Source: Bacillota bacterium
GTDB taxonomy: Bacteria > Bacillota > Clostridia > Oscillospirales > Ruminococcaceae
DNA: 50,100 bases
NCBI GenBank assembly: GCA_023460035.1
Contig: JAEWRN010000013.1
Location: 1 to 50,100, forward strand
Direction of reading: 5' to 3'
Shown here one piece after another: positions 14,924 through 23,379 of the stretch. The first letter of the stretch is position 1, and each line of letters starts with the position of its first letter. Both the position numbers and the translations under genes were made by a program. The notes beneath the pieces are model-generated. The model made no database searches. It was not told where the DNA came from and was given only the letters and a program-made list of their open reading frames with translations.

Positions 14924-16300
14924 ATGGAACAGCACAACATTCCCTACAAAATTTACCTTGAAGAAACAGAGATGCCCACAAGCTGGTACAATGTGCGGGC
15001 GGACATGCAGCACAAGCCGGCCCCGCTGCTGAACCCCGGCACCGGCAAGCCGATGACTTTTGATGACCTGCGCCCGGTGTTCTGCGACGAGCTGATTGCG
15101 CAGGAGCTGGACAACGAGCACCGCGAGGTCCCAATACCGGATGAAATTCGCGAATATTATAAAACTTACCGCCCCTCGCCGCTGGTGCGTGCCTACCGGC
15201 TGGAAGAGGCGCTTGGCACCCCGGCAAAAATCTACTACAAATTCGAGGGCAATAACACCTCCGGCAGCCACAAGCTGAACTCTGCCGTTGCGCAGGCGTA
15301 CTATGCCAAAAAGCAGGGCTTAAAAGGGGTGACCACTGAAACCGGTGCCGGCCAGTGGGGCACCGCGCTTTCCATGGCCTGTGCCTATTTTGGGCTGGAC
15401 TGTAAGGTGTTTATGGTGAAATGCTCGTACGAGCAAAAGCCGTTTCGCCGCGAGGTCATGCGCACTTATGGGGCCGACGTGACCCCCAGCCCGTCGCAAA
15501 GTACCGAGGTCGGCAAAAAAATACTGGCCGAGCACCCCGGCACCACCGGTTCGCTTGGCTGTGCCATCTCCGAGGCGGTAGAGGTGGCGACCAGCCACCC
15601 GGGGTACCGGTATGTGCTGGGCAGTGTGCTAAATCAGGTATTGCTGCACCAGTCGATTATTGGCCTTGAGACCAAAGCGGCGCTGGACAAATACGACATT
15701 CACCCGGACGTCATCATCGGCTGCGCTGGCGGCGGGTCGAACCTTGGCGGTCTGATTGCGCCGTTTATGGGCCAAAAGCTGCGCGGCGAAGCGGATTACC
15801 GCATTATCGCGGTAGAGCCGGCGTCCTGCCCCAGCTTTACGCGCGGCAGATATGCCTACGATTTTTGCGACACCGGCATGGTGACCCCGCTGGCCAAAAT
15901 GTATACATTGGGCAGCAATTTCATCCCGTCGCCCAGCCATGCGGGCGGGCTGCGCTACCACGGCATGAGCTCAATTCTCTCGCAGCTGTACGCGGACGGG
16001 CTGATGGAAGCAGTCTCGGTAGAGCAGACCCGCGTGTTTGAAGCGGCACAGCAATTTGCGCAAATCGAGGGCATTTTGCCCGCGCCGGAAAGCAGCCACG
16101 CCATTCGCGTTGCCATTGACGAGGCGCTGGCCTGCAAAGAGGCCGGGCGCGCACAGACGATTGTATTTGGGCTCACCGGCACCGGTTATTTTGACATGAC
16201 CGCCTACGAAAAGTTCCACGACGGCGAAATGACCGACCAGATCCCGACCGACGAAGAGCTGAACGCCAGTTTTGCCACCTTGCCTAAGGTAGAAGGCTGA
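14924..16300 (+). CDS. trpB: TrpB-like tryptophan synthase beta chain (TrpB2 type)
   Basis: A 458-residue PLP enzyme. The length and N-terminal extension (MPTSWYNVRADM...KPAPLLNP) are those of TrpB2 rather than the roughly 400-residue TrpB1. RPSPLVRAYRLEEALG is followed by the cofactor lysine Lys117 in SGSHKLNSA and the glycine loop CAGGGSNLGG that holds the PLP phosphate. The reaction is indole plus serine to tryptophan. No trpA or other trp gene is adjacent, so it may scavenge indole. That fits a stand-alone gene under a Trp T-box. AAAGGAG precedes the ATG at 14924. Confidence 0.93.
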   Translation: MEQHNIPYKIYLEETEMPTSWYNVRADMQHKPAPLLNPGTGKPMTFDDLRPVFCDELIAQELDNEHREVPIPDEIREYYKTYRPSPLVRAYRLEEALGTPAKIYYKFEGNNTSGSHKLNSAVAQAYYAKKQGLKGVTTETGAGQWGTALSMACAYFGLDCKVFMVKCSYEQKPFRREVMRTYGADVTPSPSQSTEVGKKILAEHPGTTGSLGCAISEAVEVATSHPGYRYVLGSVLNQVLLHQSIIGLETKAALDKYDIHPDVIIGCAGGGSNLGGLIAPFMGQKLRGEADYRIIAVEPASCPSFTRGRYAYDFCDTGMVTPLAKMYTLGSNFIPSPSHAGGLRYHGMSSILSQLYADGLMEAVSVEQTRVFEAAQQFAQIEGILPAPESSHAIRVAIDEALACKEAGRAQTIVFGLTGTGYFDMTAYEKFHDGEMTDQIPTDEELNASFATLPKVEG

Positions 16301-16320
16301 TTGACAAAGCAAGCGGAAAC

Positions 16321-16359
16321 AAAAAAGGAAGCACCTTATTAAAGGGTGCTTCCTTTTTT
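16321..16359. terminator. bidirectional terminator
   Basis: GGAAGCACC (16327-16335) pairs with GGTGCTTCC (16345-16353), flanked by A16321-16326 and T16354-16359. It ends trpB rightward and the tRNA cluster leftward. Confidence 0.92.
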
Positions 16360-16382
16360 GTCGCAACACGGCGATGCTTTTT

Positions 16383-16457
16383 TGGTTGGGCTGGCTGGAT
16401 TCGAACCAGCGGATGAAGGAGTCAAAGTCCTTTGCCTTACCACTTGGCGACAGCCCA
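16383..16457 (-). tRNA. tRNA-Gln (anticodon TTG)
   Basis: A full cloverleaf on the minus strand: acceptor TGGGCTG/CAGCCCA, anticodon stem AAGGA/TCCTT around loop CTTTGAC, T-arm GCTGG-TTCGAAT-CCAGC, discriminator A and encoded CCA. The anticodon UUG reads Gln codons. It is last of a three-tRNA unit. Confidence 0.95.
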
Positions 16458-16503
16458 ATGAAAAAAGCGAACTCAAAGGTGGTTTGAATTCGCTTTTGCA
16501 TAA

Positions 16504-16580
16504 TGGGGTGGGTGATGGGGCTCGAACCCACGACACCCAGAACCACAATCTGGTGCTCTACCAACTGAACTACACCCACC
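16504..16580 (-). tRNA. tRNA-His (anticodon GTG)
   Basis: Minus-strand cloverleaf with the extra 5' G (-1) opposite discriminator C, the hallmark of tRNA-His. Acceptor GTGGGTG/CACCCAC, anticodon stem CCAGA/TCTGG with loop TTGTGGT, T-arm with GTTCGAG, encoded CCA. Confidence 0.95.
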
Positions 16581-16585
16581 ACATA

Positions 16586-16662
<77 letters not shown>

Positions 16663-16691
16663 ATGTTTCACCTTTCCGAGCTGCGTTTTAT

Positions 16692-16721
16692 ATCATACTA
16701 TAACCCGGCGGCAAAAGTCAA
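16692..16721 (-). promoter_or_regulatory. predicted promoter of the Arg-His-Gln tRNA unit
   Basis: Reading leftward: TTGACT (16721-16716), an 18-base spacer and TATGAT (16697-16692), 30 bases before the first tRNA. Confidence 0.7.
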
Positions 16722-16789
16722 GCCTTATGCAAAAAAAAGTAAAAGAGCTGTGACAAAACGGCGCCGGTGGCGCCAACGCGCAAAAACCA

Positions 16790-16818
16790 TTGGAAAGCAA
16801 GTGCGTTTCTGGTATACT
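16790..16818 (+). promoter_or_regulatory. predicted promoter of the DUF1294 gene
   Basis: TTGGAA (16790-16795), a 17-base spacer, TATACT (16813-16818), 47 bases before the start codon. Confidence 0.65.
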
Positions 16819-16864
16819 GGTAAGCACAAAAGTTTACAGTGGTTTGCCAAAAAGAGGGGTTTGT

Positions 16865-17137
16865 ATGGATAGTTTCAGTATAGCGTACCTGATTGTGATC
16901 AACCTTGTGGCGTTTATTACCTGTGGGGTGGATAAGCGTGCGGCGGTACAAAAAAAGTGGCGCATCCCAGAGCGGCTGCTTTTGGGCCTTGCCATTGCGG
17001 GCGGCAGTGTGGGCATGCTGCTTGGCATGTTCGTATTTCATCACAAAACCAAAACGCCCAAATTTATCATCACTGTCCCGGTGGTATTGGTGGCCGAAGC
17101 CGTGTTTCTGGTTTTGGCATATGGGCTGCCCCGCTGA
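16865..17137 (+). CDS. DUF1294 family small membrane protein
   Basis: A 90-residue protein. MDSFSIAYLIVINLVAFITCGVDKRAA is a first membrane helix followed by the family's D-K motif. RIPERLLLGLAIAGGSVGMLLGMFVFHHKTKTPKF is the DUF1294 core (second helix, GG-S-G, HKTKxxxF), and a third helix ends the protein. The start at 16865 has AAGAGGGG 5 bases upstream; a longer reading has no site. Function unknown. It is a single-gene unit between its own promoter and terminator. Confidence 0.92.
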   Translation: MDSFSIAYLIVINLVAFITCGVDKRAAVQKKWRIPERLLLGLAIAGGSVGMLLGMFVFHHKTKTPKFIITVPVVLVAEAVFLVLAYGLPR

Positions 17138-17180
17138 AAACAGGGTGTAAGTGAAAGCCTAAAAAGTAAAACAAGCAGGT

Positions 17181-17218
17181 AAAAAGCACTGCACGGCATT
17201 GCCGCGCAGTGCTTTTTT
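17181..17218 (+). terminator. terminator of the DUF1294 gene
   Basis: GCACTGC (17186-17192) pairs with GCAGTGC (17206-17212), with A17181-17185 before and T17213-17218 after. Confidence 0.88.
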
Positions 17219-17474
17219 GCGCCATGTGGCGAAAAATAAAAGTAACAAAATATAAAAATTGATTAAAAATATATAAATATATATTACTTAACTTGCGCCC
17301 CGTTGGTGGCGAGCGGCATAAAAATGCAATAGTTTGAAAAACTTAACCACCACCAAATGTTGCAAACATAAAGCAGTTGTGACTTAAAAAAACAAGCGCA
17401 AAAAATGTTAAAAAAGGGGCATTGCCAAGCCGAAAAAGGTAAATTATGCAATGTAAATTTTCGCAAATAAATTC
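17219..17474. other. AT-rich gene-free region with a predicted three-way junction
   Basis: No coding sequence is seen. The region is much more AT-rich than its surroundings. Between 17303 and 17369 there are nested exact complements. TTGGTGG (17303-17309) with CCACCAA (17350-17356) encloses the hairpins GCAT-AAAA-ATGC (17316-17327) and AGTTT-GAA-AAACT (17331-17343). A further hairpin, ATGTT-GCA-AACAT (17357-17369), follows at once. This could be a structured RNA element or chance in AT-rich DNA. Confidence 0.45.
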
Positions 17475-17503
17475 TTGCATTTATGAACCAAATCAAGTAT
17501 AAT
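17475..17503 (+). promoter_or_regulatory. predicted promoter of the dcw cluster
   Basis: TTGCAT (17475-17480), a 17-base spacer and TATAAT (17498-17503). Downstream in the leader, TGGG recurs at 17517-17520 and 17527-17530, ten bases apart. MraZ proteins bind repeated TGGG-type boxes in front of their own gene, so autoregulation is plausible but unproven here. Confidence 0.75.
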
Positions 17504-17581
17504 AAAGCTAAATTGATGGGTAAAGGTGGGGAAAAGCGGTGAATTTGCTTTTCCCGGCCGCAGCGAAGGGGGGCGGGCGCT

Positions 17582-18001
17582 TTGCTGATGGGTACGTACA
17601 ACCAGAAGCTGGACGAAAAAGGCCGGTTTAATTTTCCCGCCCGCTTTCGCGATGAAATGGGCGACCCGTTTTACGTGACTTGCTGGCTGGACGAATGCCT
17701 GATTGCGCTGCCGGGCCCCAAATTTGAAGAGATTTTTCAGCGGCTTACCGAAAGCGGGCTTGTGAAAAACCGCGGTCTGCGCCGCATGCTTTATTCCGGC
17801 GCGGTAGAAGCCCTGCCGGACAAACAGGGGCGCATTCTTTTACCGACCAACTTGCGCGAACATGCGGGGCTGGACAAAGAACTGGTTGTTATTGGTGTGG
17901 GCGACTATGCCGAGCTTTGGCAGCCGCAGCGCTGGCAGCAGATGAAAGCGAGTATCCGCAGCGGCGACATGGCTGTCGCGATGGAAGAGCTGGAGTTGTA
18001 A
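17582..18001 (+). CDS. mraZ: MraZ transcriptional regulator
   Basis: A 139-residue protein with two AbrB-like MraZ repeats: LDEKGRFNFPARFRDEM near residue 10 and LPDKQGRILLPTNLREHAGL near residue 80. The DxKGR and DxQGR motifs are conserved. It forms a ring that binds the promoter of the dcw cluster. I choose TTG 17582 as start: a G-run (17568-17573) sits 8 bases upstream and the resulting M-L-M-G-T-Y matches the family's usual M-x-M-G start. The ATG at 17588 is 14 bases from that site. Confidence 0.95.
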   Translation: MLMGTYNQKLDEKGRFNFPARFRDEMGDPFYVTCWLDECLIALPGPKFEEIFQRLTESGLVKNRGLRRMLYSGAVEALPDKQGRILLPTNLREHAGLDKELVVIGVGDYAELWQPQRWQQMKASIRSGDMAVAMEELEL

Positions 18002-18037
18002 CGGCACGACGGTGGTGCGAAGGGGGAGGAGAGAAAA

Positions 18038-18961
18038 ATGGAGTTTTCCCATATCCCGATTATGCTGGGTGCCTGCCTTGAGGGCCTTGCCATTAAACCG
18101 GACGGTATTTACTTAGACGGTACGGCGGGCGGGGCGGGCCATTCGCAGGAAATCGCAAAGCGGCTTTTAAACGGCCGCCTGTACGCAATGGACCAGGACC
18201 CGGACGCCATTGCCGCCGCAACGGCCCGCCTGCAGGGGTTGCCTGCAACGGTCGTGCCGGGCAATTTTAGAAATGCAAAGCAACTGCTGGCACAGCAGGG
18301 GGTCACCCAATTGGATGGCGCACTGCTGGACCTTGGCGTTTCCTCGCATCAACTGGACGACCGCGCACGCGGGTTTTCGTACCTTGGCGATGCGCCGCTG
18401 GATATGCGTATGAGCCAAAGCGGGCCCACCGCGGCAGATTTTGTGAATACCGCCACCCGCAGCGAAATTGCACGTGTGCTGCGCGAGTATGGAGAAGAAC
18501 CCTACGCGTGGCAGGTGGCCGGCAAAATAGAAGCCGCTCGCGCCGAAGCCCCCATTGAAATGACCGGCCGCCTTGCAGAATTAATTGCCAGCGCAATGCC
18601 GCCGGCAGTGCGCCGCAAAGACAAAAATCCGGCAAGGCGCAGCTTTCAGGCAATTCGCATTGCGGTCAATGGGGAACTGGACGCCTTGTCGGAAGGGCTC
18701 GACGCTATTTTTGAACTGCTTTCGCCCGGCGGCCGCTTTTGTATTCTGACGTTCCACTCGCTGGAAGACCGGGTGGTAAAGCAGAAATTTCGCCAGTGGT
18801 GCACGGCGTGCACCTGCCCGCCGGAATTACCGGTGTGCGTGTGTGGCGGTGTGGCAAAGGCAAAGGCAATCACCCGTAAGCCTCAGCAGGCAAATGAAGA
18901 AGAGCAGCAGCAAAACCGGCGTTCGCGCTCGGCAAAACTGCGCATTATAGAAAAGCTGTAA
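18038..18961 (+). CDS. rsmH: 16S rRNA (cytosine(1402)-N(4))-methyltransferase
   Basis: A 307-residue SAM-dependent methyltransferase. It starts FSHIPIMLGACLEGL and has the SAM-binding YLDGTAGGAGHS (about residues 26-37) and AMDQDPDAI. Then LLDLGVSSHQLDD, the conserved RARGFSY-like segment and ARRSFQAIRIAVNGEL, and late ILTFHSLEDRVVKQKF. It methylates C1402 in the 30S decoding centre. A strong GGGGGAGG lies before the ATG. Second gene of the dcw operon. Confidence 0.97.
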   Translation: MEFSHIPIMLGACLEGLAIKPDGIYLDGTAGGAGHSQEIAKRLLNGRLYAMDQDPDAIAAATARLQGLPATVVPGNFRNAKQLLAQQGVTQLDGALLDLGVSSHQLDDRARGFSYLGDAPLDMRMSQSGPTAADFVNTATRSEIARVLREYGEEPYAWQVAGKIEAARAEAPIEMTGRLAELIASAMPPAVRRKDKNPARRSFQAIRIAVNGELDALSEGLDAIFELLSPGGRFCILTFHSLEDRVVKQKFRQWCTACTCPPELPVCVCGGVAKAKAITRKPQQANEEEQQQNRRSRSAKLRIIEKL

Positions 18962-19004
18962 CGCAAGGCCATTTATAGAACAAACACAGAAAGGAGGCCC
19001 GAAC

Positions 19005-19472
19005 ATGCAGCAGGCAGCATATGATTTAAGTACATTCGAAAAACGTGAAAAACAGCAAAAGCCCCGCCTGAAGGTTGCGAAAGGCGCAAAGCCCAAACGC
19101 AAATTTGACTTTTCGGGCCTTAAGGTGGTGGCAACCGTTGCGGTCATTGTGTCACTGGCATGGGGGGTGCTGTATTCCCGCGCACAGGTGACCGAGCTGA
19201 CAACGCAGGTCGCAACGGCGCAGAGCAGCTTGTCCGATGCCAAAAGTGAATATGATTACCTCAACCTGCAGCTTGAAAGCAAAACTGACCTGTCCTCGGT
19301 AGAAAGCTATGCGGTGACACAGCTGGGCCTTACAAAAATGGATGCCAGCCAGGTGACTTACCTGACATTGGAGGATGAGGACAAAGCGGTCAAGCCGAAA
19401 AGTGAAGTGAAAACATTACTGGACCAGTTTTCCAATGGCTTCTTGAACGCAATGGAATACCTGGCGCCGTAA
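19005..19472 (+). CDS. ftsL: FtsL-type cell division protein
   Basis: A 155-residue bitopic membrane protein. A basic cytoplasmic tail (about 40 residues, with KPRLKVAKGAKPKRKFDF) is followed by one membrane helix (LKVVATVAVIVSLAWGVLYS). After it comes an outside coiled coil (ELTTQVATAQSSLSDAKSEYDYLNLQLESKTDLSSVESYAVTQLGL), the FtsL/DivIC pattern. Position between rsmH and the PBP gene supports FtsL; it would form the FtsQ-FtsL-FtsB-like complex that activates FtsW and the PBP. AAAGGAGG is 7 bases before the ATG. Confidence 0.85.
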   Translation: MQQAAYDLSTFEKREKQQKPRLKVAKGAKPKRKFDFSGLKVVATVAVIVSLAWGVLYSRAQVTELTTQVATAQSSLSDAKSEYDYLNLQLESKTDLSSVESYAVTQLGLTKMDASQVTYLTLEDEDKAVKPKSEVKTLLDQFSNGFLNAMEYLAP

Positions 19473-19502
19473 CAGCGGCAGGCCCGGGAATGCATACGAA
19501 GC

Positions 19503-19539
19503 AGAAAAAGGGGTAAAGGTCACTTTTACCTCTTTTTCT
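19503..19539 (+). terminator. intra-operon hairpin, possible attenuator
   Basis: Bases 19503-19517 and 19525-19539 pair over 15 positions with one G-U pair, loop GGTCAC. The 3' arm ends CTCTTTTTCTTTC, T-rich but interrupted. It lies between ftsL and the PBP gene and could lower downstream transcription or mark a processing site. Confidence 0.5.
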
Positions 19540-19591
19540 TTCTAAAGTACAGGTTTTGCCGCACCGTGCGGCACGGAAAGGAGGATGTGCG

Positions 19592-21859
19592 ATGGCAAAA
19601 GACAATACCCCCGCACCCCAAAGCAAACCCTCCAAAACAACAAACGGCGCAATGCGCCGCAAAATTTTGGCCATGGCCGCCCTTCTTGTGCTGGTGGGGT
19701 TTGGCAGCGTAGTGTACAGTCTGGTGGATTTGCAGATTGTACACTACGAGGATTATAAGGTAAAAGCGGAAAACCAGCAGCTGAAAGACACCGTAATCCC
19801 CGCGAACCGCGGCATTATCTACGACGCCAACATGAAAGTGCTGGCCCAAAGCGCCACCGTGTGGAACGTTGCGGTTGCCCCCAGCGACATTGACGAAGCG
19901 GACCGTGCTGGCATCGCGTCCGGTCTTGCGGCCATACTGGGCATGGACGAGCAGACAATACTGGATAAGCTGAACAAAACCGAAAGCGCGTACCAGTCGG
20001 TCAAGCTCAAGGTCGATAAACCGGTCGCCGACGCGGTGCGGCAGTTTGCGCTGGAGGGCAATAACGGCAAAAGCTATCAGGGTATCAGCCTTTCACAGGA
20101 CTCAAAGCGCTATTACCCCTATGGCAACTTTGCGGCGTCGGTGCTGGGCTTTACCGGCACCGACAACAACGGCCTTGCAGGGCTGGAAAAACAGTATGAC
20201 GATGTGCTGTCGGGCACGCCGGGGCGGGAGCTTTCGGCACAGACGGCAACCGGCAAGGACATGGGGTATGACTCCGACAGCTATTATGCCCCCAAGGACG
20301 GCAACAGCCTGGTGCTGACCATTGACGAGGTCATTCAGCATTACGCAGAAAAAGAGCTGGAACGCGCGGTGACGGATTATAATGTAACGGGCCGCGGCGT
20401 TGTAATTGTGATGGATGTTAAAACGGGTGGCATTCTGGCCATGGCGACGAAAGGCGATTTTGACCCCAATGACCCGTTTACAATTTATGATGAGGCACAG
20501 CGCGCAGCGGTAGATGCCGTGCAGGACGACCCGGCAACCACCGATGTGGATGAACATAAAGAGGCACTGAGCGCTGCACAGTATGCGCAGTGGCGCAACA
20601 AAGCGGTGTCGGATTTGTACGAACCGGGCTCGGTGTTTAAAATTGTCACGGCATCTGCCGCGCTGGATTCCGGCTCGTCGACATTGAACGACACATTTAC
20701 CTGTACCGGTTCTATCGACGTGTCGGGCGTGACCATGCACTGCGCCAAGCTGACCGGCCACGGCAAAGAGACGTTCAGCCAGGCACTGATCAACTCGTGC
20801 AACCCGGCCTTTATTCAAATCGGCACCAAAATGGGCGCCGAAACCTTTTTTAATTATTTCAATGCGTTTGGGCTGACGCAAAAGACCGGCATTGACCTGC
20901 CGGGCGAAGCGCAAAGCCAGTTTTACACGGCAGATACGCTGGGCCCGGTGCAGCTCGCCAGCAGCTCGTTTGGTCAGTCAAACAAGGTGACCCCTATTCA
21001 AATGATCACCGCAGTGGCAACGGCGGCCAACGGCGGCAATCTGGTGCAGCCGCACCTCGTCAGCAAAATACTGGACGCAGACGGCAACCTGGTGAAGGAT
21101 ATGGAGCCGGAGGTCAAGCGGCAGGTCATCAGCGGGGAGACCTCCAGCACCATCTGCTCTATTTTGCAGGATTCAGTGGGGCGCGCGGCGGTCAAGGGCT
21201 ACCGCGTGGGCGGCAAAAGTGGTACCTCACAAAAGCTGGACTCCGACAACCCCGACGCGCTGATTTCTTCCTTTGTCGGGATTGCCCCCTGCGATGATCC
21301 GCAGGTTGCCGTGCTGGTGATTTTAGACGAGCCGCAAAACAAGGTGGACGGTGAATTGTTTGGCGGCTACCTTGCGGCACCGGTAGTGGGCCAGATTATG
21401 AGCCAGGCGCTGCCGTACCTTGGCGTAGAAAAAGTTTACACCGAAGAGGAAGCGGCCGAAGCGGATGTGACCGTGCCCAACATGGTGGGTACCGAGGTGG
21501 CAAACGCGCAGGTGACCCTGACCCGTGACAAGGGCTTTAGTGTGGATGTGCGTGGTAGCGGCAGCACCGTTGTGCGCCAGTCGCCTACCGGCGGCACGCT
21601 GCCGCGGGGCAGCACCGTGGTGCTGTACACAGACGCTTCGATTGCCGACCAGGTGGTCACCGTGCCGGATTTAAGCGGCAGAGATGTTTCGGCAGTGCAG
21701 CAGACACTGACCGCACTGGGGCTGAACCTGCGCAAAGACGGTAACCCGGATCTTGGCACTGCGGTGGCGACAACGCAGGACGTTGCAGCCGGCACCCAGG
21801 TGCCCGTGGGCACAGTGGTCACCGTGGGCTTCCACGACCCGAACATCCCGGCAGATTGA
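19592..21859 (+). CDS. class B penicillin-binding protein with PASTA domains (FtsI/SpoVD type)
   Basis: A 755-residue septal or spore-wall transpeptidase. It has a short cytoplasmic tail, one membrane helix (ILAMAALLVLVGFGSVVYSLVDL) and the dimerisation domain starting PANRGIIYDAN. The catalytic domain has Ser347 in GSVFK (SxxK), Ser402-Cys-Asn404 (SxN) and Lys542-Ser-Gly (the KTG position reads KSG). Two PASTA repeats end the protein (VPNMVGTEVANAQVTL and VPDLSGRDVSAVQQTL). It cross-links peptidoglycan together with FtsW. With PASTA repeats and this locus it could be the vegetative PBP2B-like or the sporulation SpoVD-like enzyme; sequence reading cannot decide. Start ATG 19592 has AAAGGAGG 7 bases upstream. 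Confidence 0.93.
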   Translation: MAKDNTPAPQSKPSKTTNGAMRRKILAMAALLVLVGFGSVVYSLVDLQIVHYEDYKVKAENQQLKDTVIPANRGIIYDANMKVLAQSATVWNVAVAPSDIDEADRAGIASGLAAILGMDEQTILDKLNKTESAYQSVKLKVDKPVADAVRQFALEGNNGKSYQGISLSQDSKRYYPYGNFAASVLGFTGTDNNGLAGLEKQYDDVLSGTPGRELSAQTATGKDMGYDSDSYYAPKDGNSLVLTIDEVIQHYAEKELERAVTDYNVTGRGVVIVMDVKTGGILAMATKGDFDPNDPFTIYDEAQRAAVDAVQDDPATTDVDEHKEALSAAQYAQWRNKAVSDLYEPGSVFKIVTASAALDSGSSTLNDTFTCTGSIDVSGVTMHCAKLTGHGKETFSQALINSCNPAFIQIGTKMGAETFFNYFNAFGLTQKTGIDLPGEAQSQFYTADTLGPVQLASSSFGQSNKVTPIQMITAVATAANGGNLVQPHLVSKILDADGNLVKDMEPEVKRQVISGETSSTICSILQDSVGRAAVKGYRVGGKSGTSQKLDSDNPDALISSFVGIAPCDDPQVAVLVILDEPQNKVDGELFGGYLAAPVVGQIMSQALPYLGVEKVYTEEEAAEADVTVPNMVGTEVANAQVTLTRDKGFSVDVRGSGSTVVRQSPTGGTLPRGSTVVLYTDASIADQVVTVPDLSGRDVSAVQQTLTALGLNLRKDGNPDLGTAVATTQDVAAGTQVPVGTVVTVGFHDPNIPAD

Positions 21860-21897
21860 CCGGTGGCAAACACAAAACTGCAGGAAAGGGGCAAAAC

Positions 21898-23334
21898 ATG
21901 CAGCTACAACAACTTTTTGAAAATGTTGCTTATGAGGGCACGCTGCCGCAGGCCGATGCGGCCGACGTAACAATGGATTCGCGCCGCGTGCGGCCGGGCA
22001 CGGTGTTTGTGTGCACCAGGGGGCGCAGCTTTGACGGGCATGCCTTTGCAAAAAACGCATTGCAGGCGGGCGCGGTGCTGGTGGTGACCGACCACCGGCT
22101 GGGCCTTGCGGCAGAGGTGGTGGTGGACAGCCCGCGGCAGGTTTACGCGCTGCTGTGCCACAATTATTTTGGCAACCCCGCCCGCAGCTTAAAGCTGGTC
22201 GCAGTTACCGGCACCAACGGCAAAACTACCATTACTTACATTATTAAACAAGTGCTCGAAGCACTGGGCCACCGCTGCGGGCTAATTGGCACCATACGCA
22301 GCGAAGTCGACCAGATGCAAATACCGGCAAAGTTTACGACCCCCGAAGCGTGGGACCTTGCGGCACTGTTTTCGCGCATGGTGCGGGCGGGGTGTGAATA
22401 TGTAATTATGGAGGCCAGCAGCCAGGCACTTGACCAGCAGCGGCTTTATGGGTTATCCTTTGATGTCGGGGTGTTTACCAACCTGACGCGGGACCACTTA
22501 GACTACCACGGCACGATGGAGCAATACTACCTTGCAAAGCGCAGCCTGTTTGAACAGACAGCCTGTGCGGTGCTGAATTTAGACGACGAATACGGGCGGC
22601 GGCTTGTGGCAGAAGTGCCGCAGCAGCGGGTATTGACCTATTCTACCGCGCAAAACGAAGCCGATTTTGTGGCAAAAAATCTGGTGCTGCAGGCGGGTGG
22701 CGTGCAGTTTGAACTGGTGGGGCCGGGCTTTATCCGCAGGGTAAAGTTCCCGATGCCGGGCAATTATTCTGCACACAATGCACTCGCCGCCGCGCAGGCC
22801 GTTTTTGCACTGGGGCAAGACCCGTTGCAGGCGGCCGACGCGCTGGCACATTCCCCCGGGGTGCGCGGGCGGTGCGAGGTGCTGTATCAGGGCGATTATA
22901 CCGTCATCTGCGATTTTGCGCACACGGCAGACAGCATGGAAAAGGTGTTGTCCGGCATCAAACCCTTTGTACAGGGGCGGCTGGTCGTTTTGTTTGGCTG
23001 TGCGGGCGAGCGTGACAGCGTAAAGCGCGGCCCCATGGGCGAGGCGGCGCTGCGGTACGGGGATGTGATTGTGCTCACCAGCGACAACCCGCGCGGCGAG
23101 GACCCGCTTGCCATTTTTGCCGATGTGCAGCCCACGCTGGCAGCAGGCGGCAAGCCCTATTTTGTCGAGCAGGACCGCCGGCAGGCGGTCGAAAAAGCAC
23201 TGGGGCTGTTACAGCCGGGCGATGTGCTGGTGCTGTGCGGCAAGGGGCACGAGGATTATCAGGCCCTTGCCGACAGAACCATTTATCTGGATGAACACCA
23301 GATTGTAGCCGAATGGGTGCAAAAGCAGGGGTAA
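21898..23334 (+). CDS. murE: UDP-MurNAc-tripeptide synthetase
   Basis: A 478-residue Mur ligase. The N-terminal domain contains VTMDSRRVRPGTVFVC, the ATP loop is VTGTNGKTTI (about residue 103), and TNLTRDHLDYHGTMEQY contains the conserved His. Asp396-Asn-Pro-Arg399 in SDNPRGEDP is the motif associated with meso-diaminopimelate as the added amino acid, so the wall is probably DAP-type. It adds the third residue to UDP-MurNAc-dipeptide in the cytoplasm. The start at 21898 follows GGAAAGGGG. Next to murF in the usual order. Confidence 0.96.
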   Translation: MQLQQLFENVAYEGTLPQADAADVTMDSRRVRPGTVFVCTRGRSFDGHAFAKNALQAGAVLVVTDHRLGLAAEVVVDSPRQVYALLCHNYFGNPARSLKLVAVTGTNGKTTITYIIKQVLEALGHRCGLIGTIRSEVDQMQIPAKFTTPEAWDLAALFSRMVRAGCEYVIMEASSQALDQQRLYGLSFDVGVFTNLTRDHLDYHGTMEQYYLAKRSLFEQTACAVLNLDDEYGRRLVAEVPQQRVLTYSTAQNEADFVAKNLVLQAGGVQFELVGPGFIRRVKFPMPGNYSAHNALAAAQAVFALGQDPLQAADALAHSPGVRGRCEVLYQGDYTVICDFAHTADSMEKVLSGIKPFVQGRLVVLFGCAGERDSVKRGPMGEAALRYGDVIVLTSDNPRGEDPLAIFADVQPTLAAGGKPYFVEQDRRQAVEKALGLLQPGDVLVLCGKGHEDYQALADRTIYLDEHQIVAEWVQKQG

Positions 23335-23379
23335 CGGCACCGCAAACAAGCGGGAAAGACAGAAAAGACAGGTGAAAAG

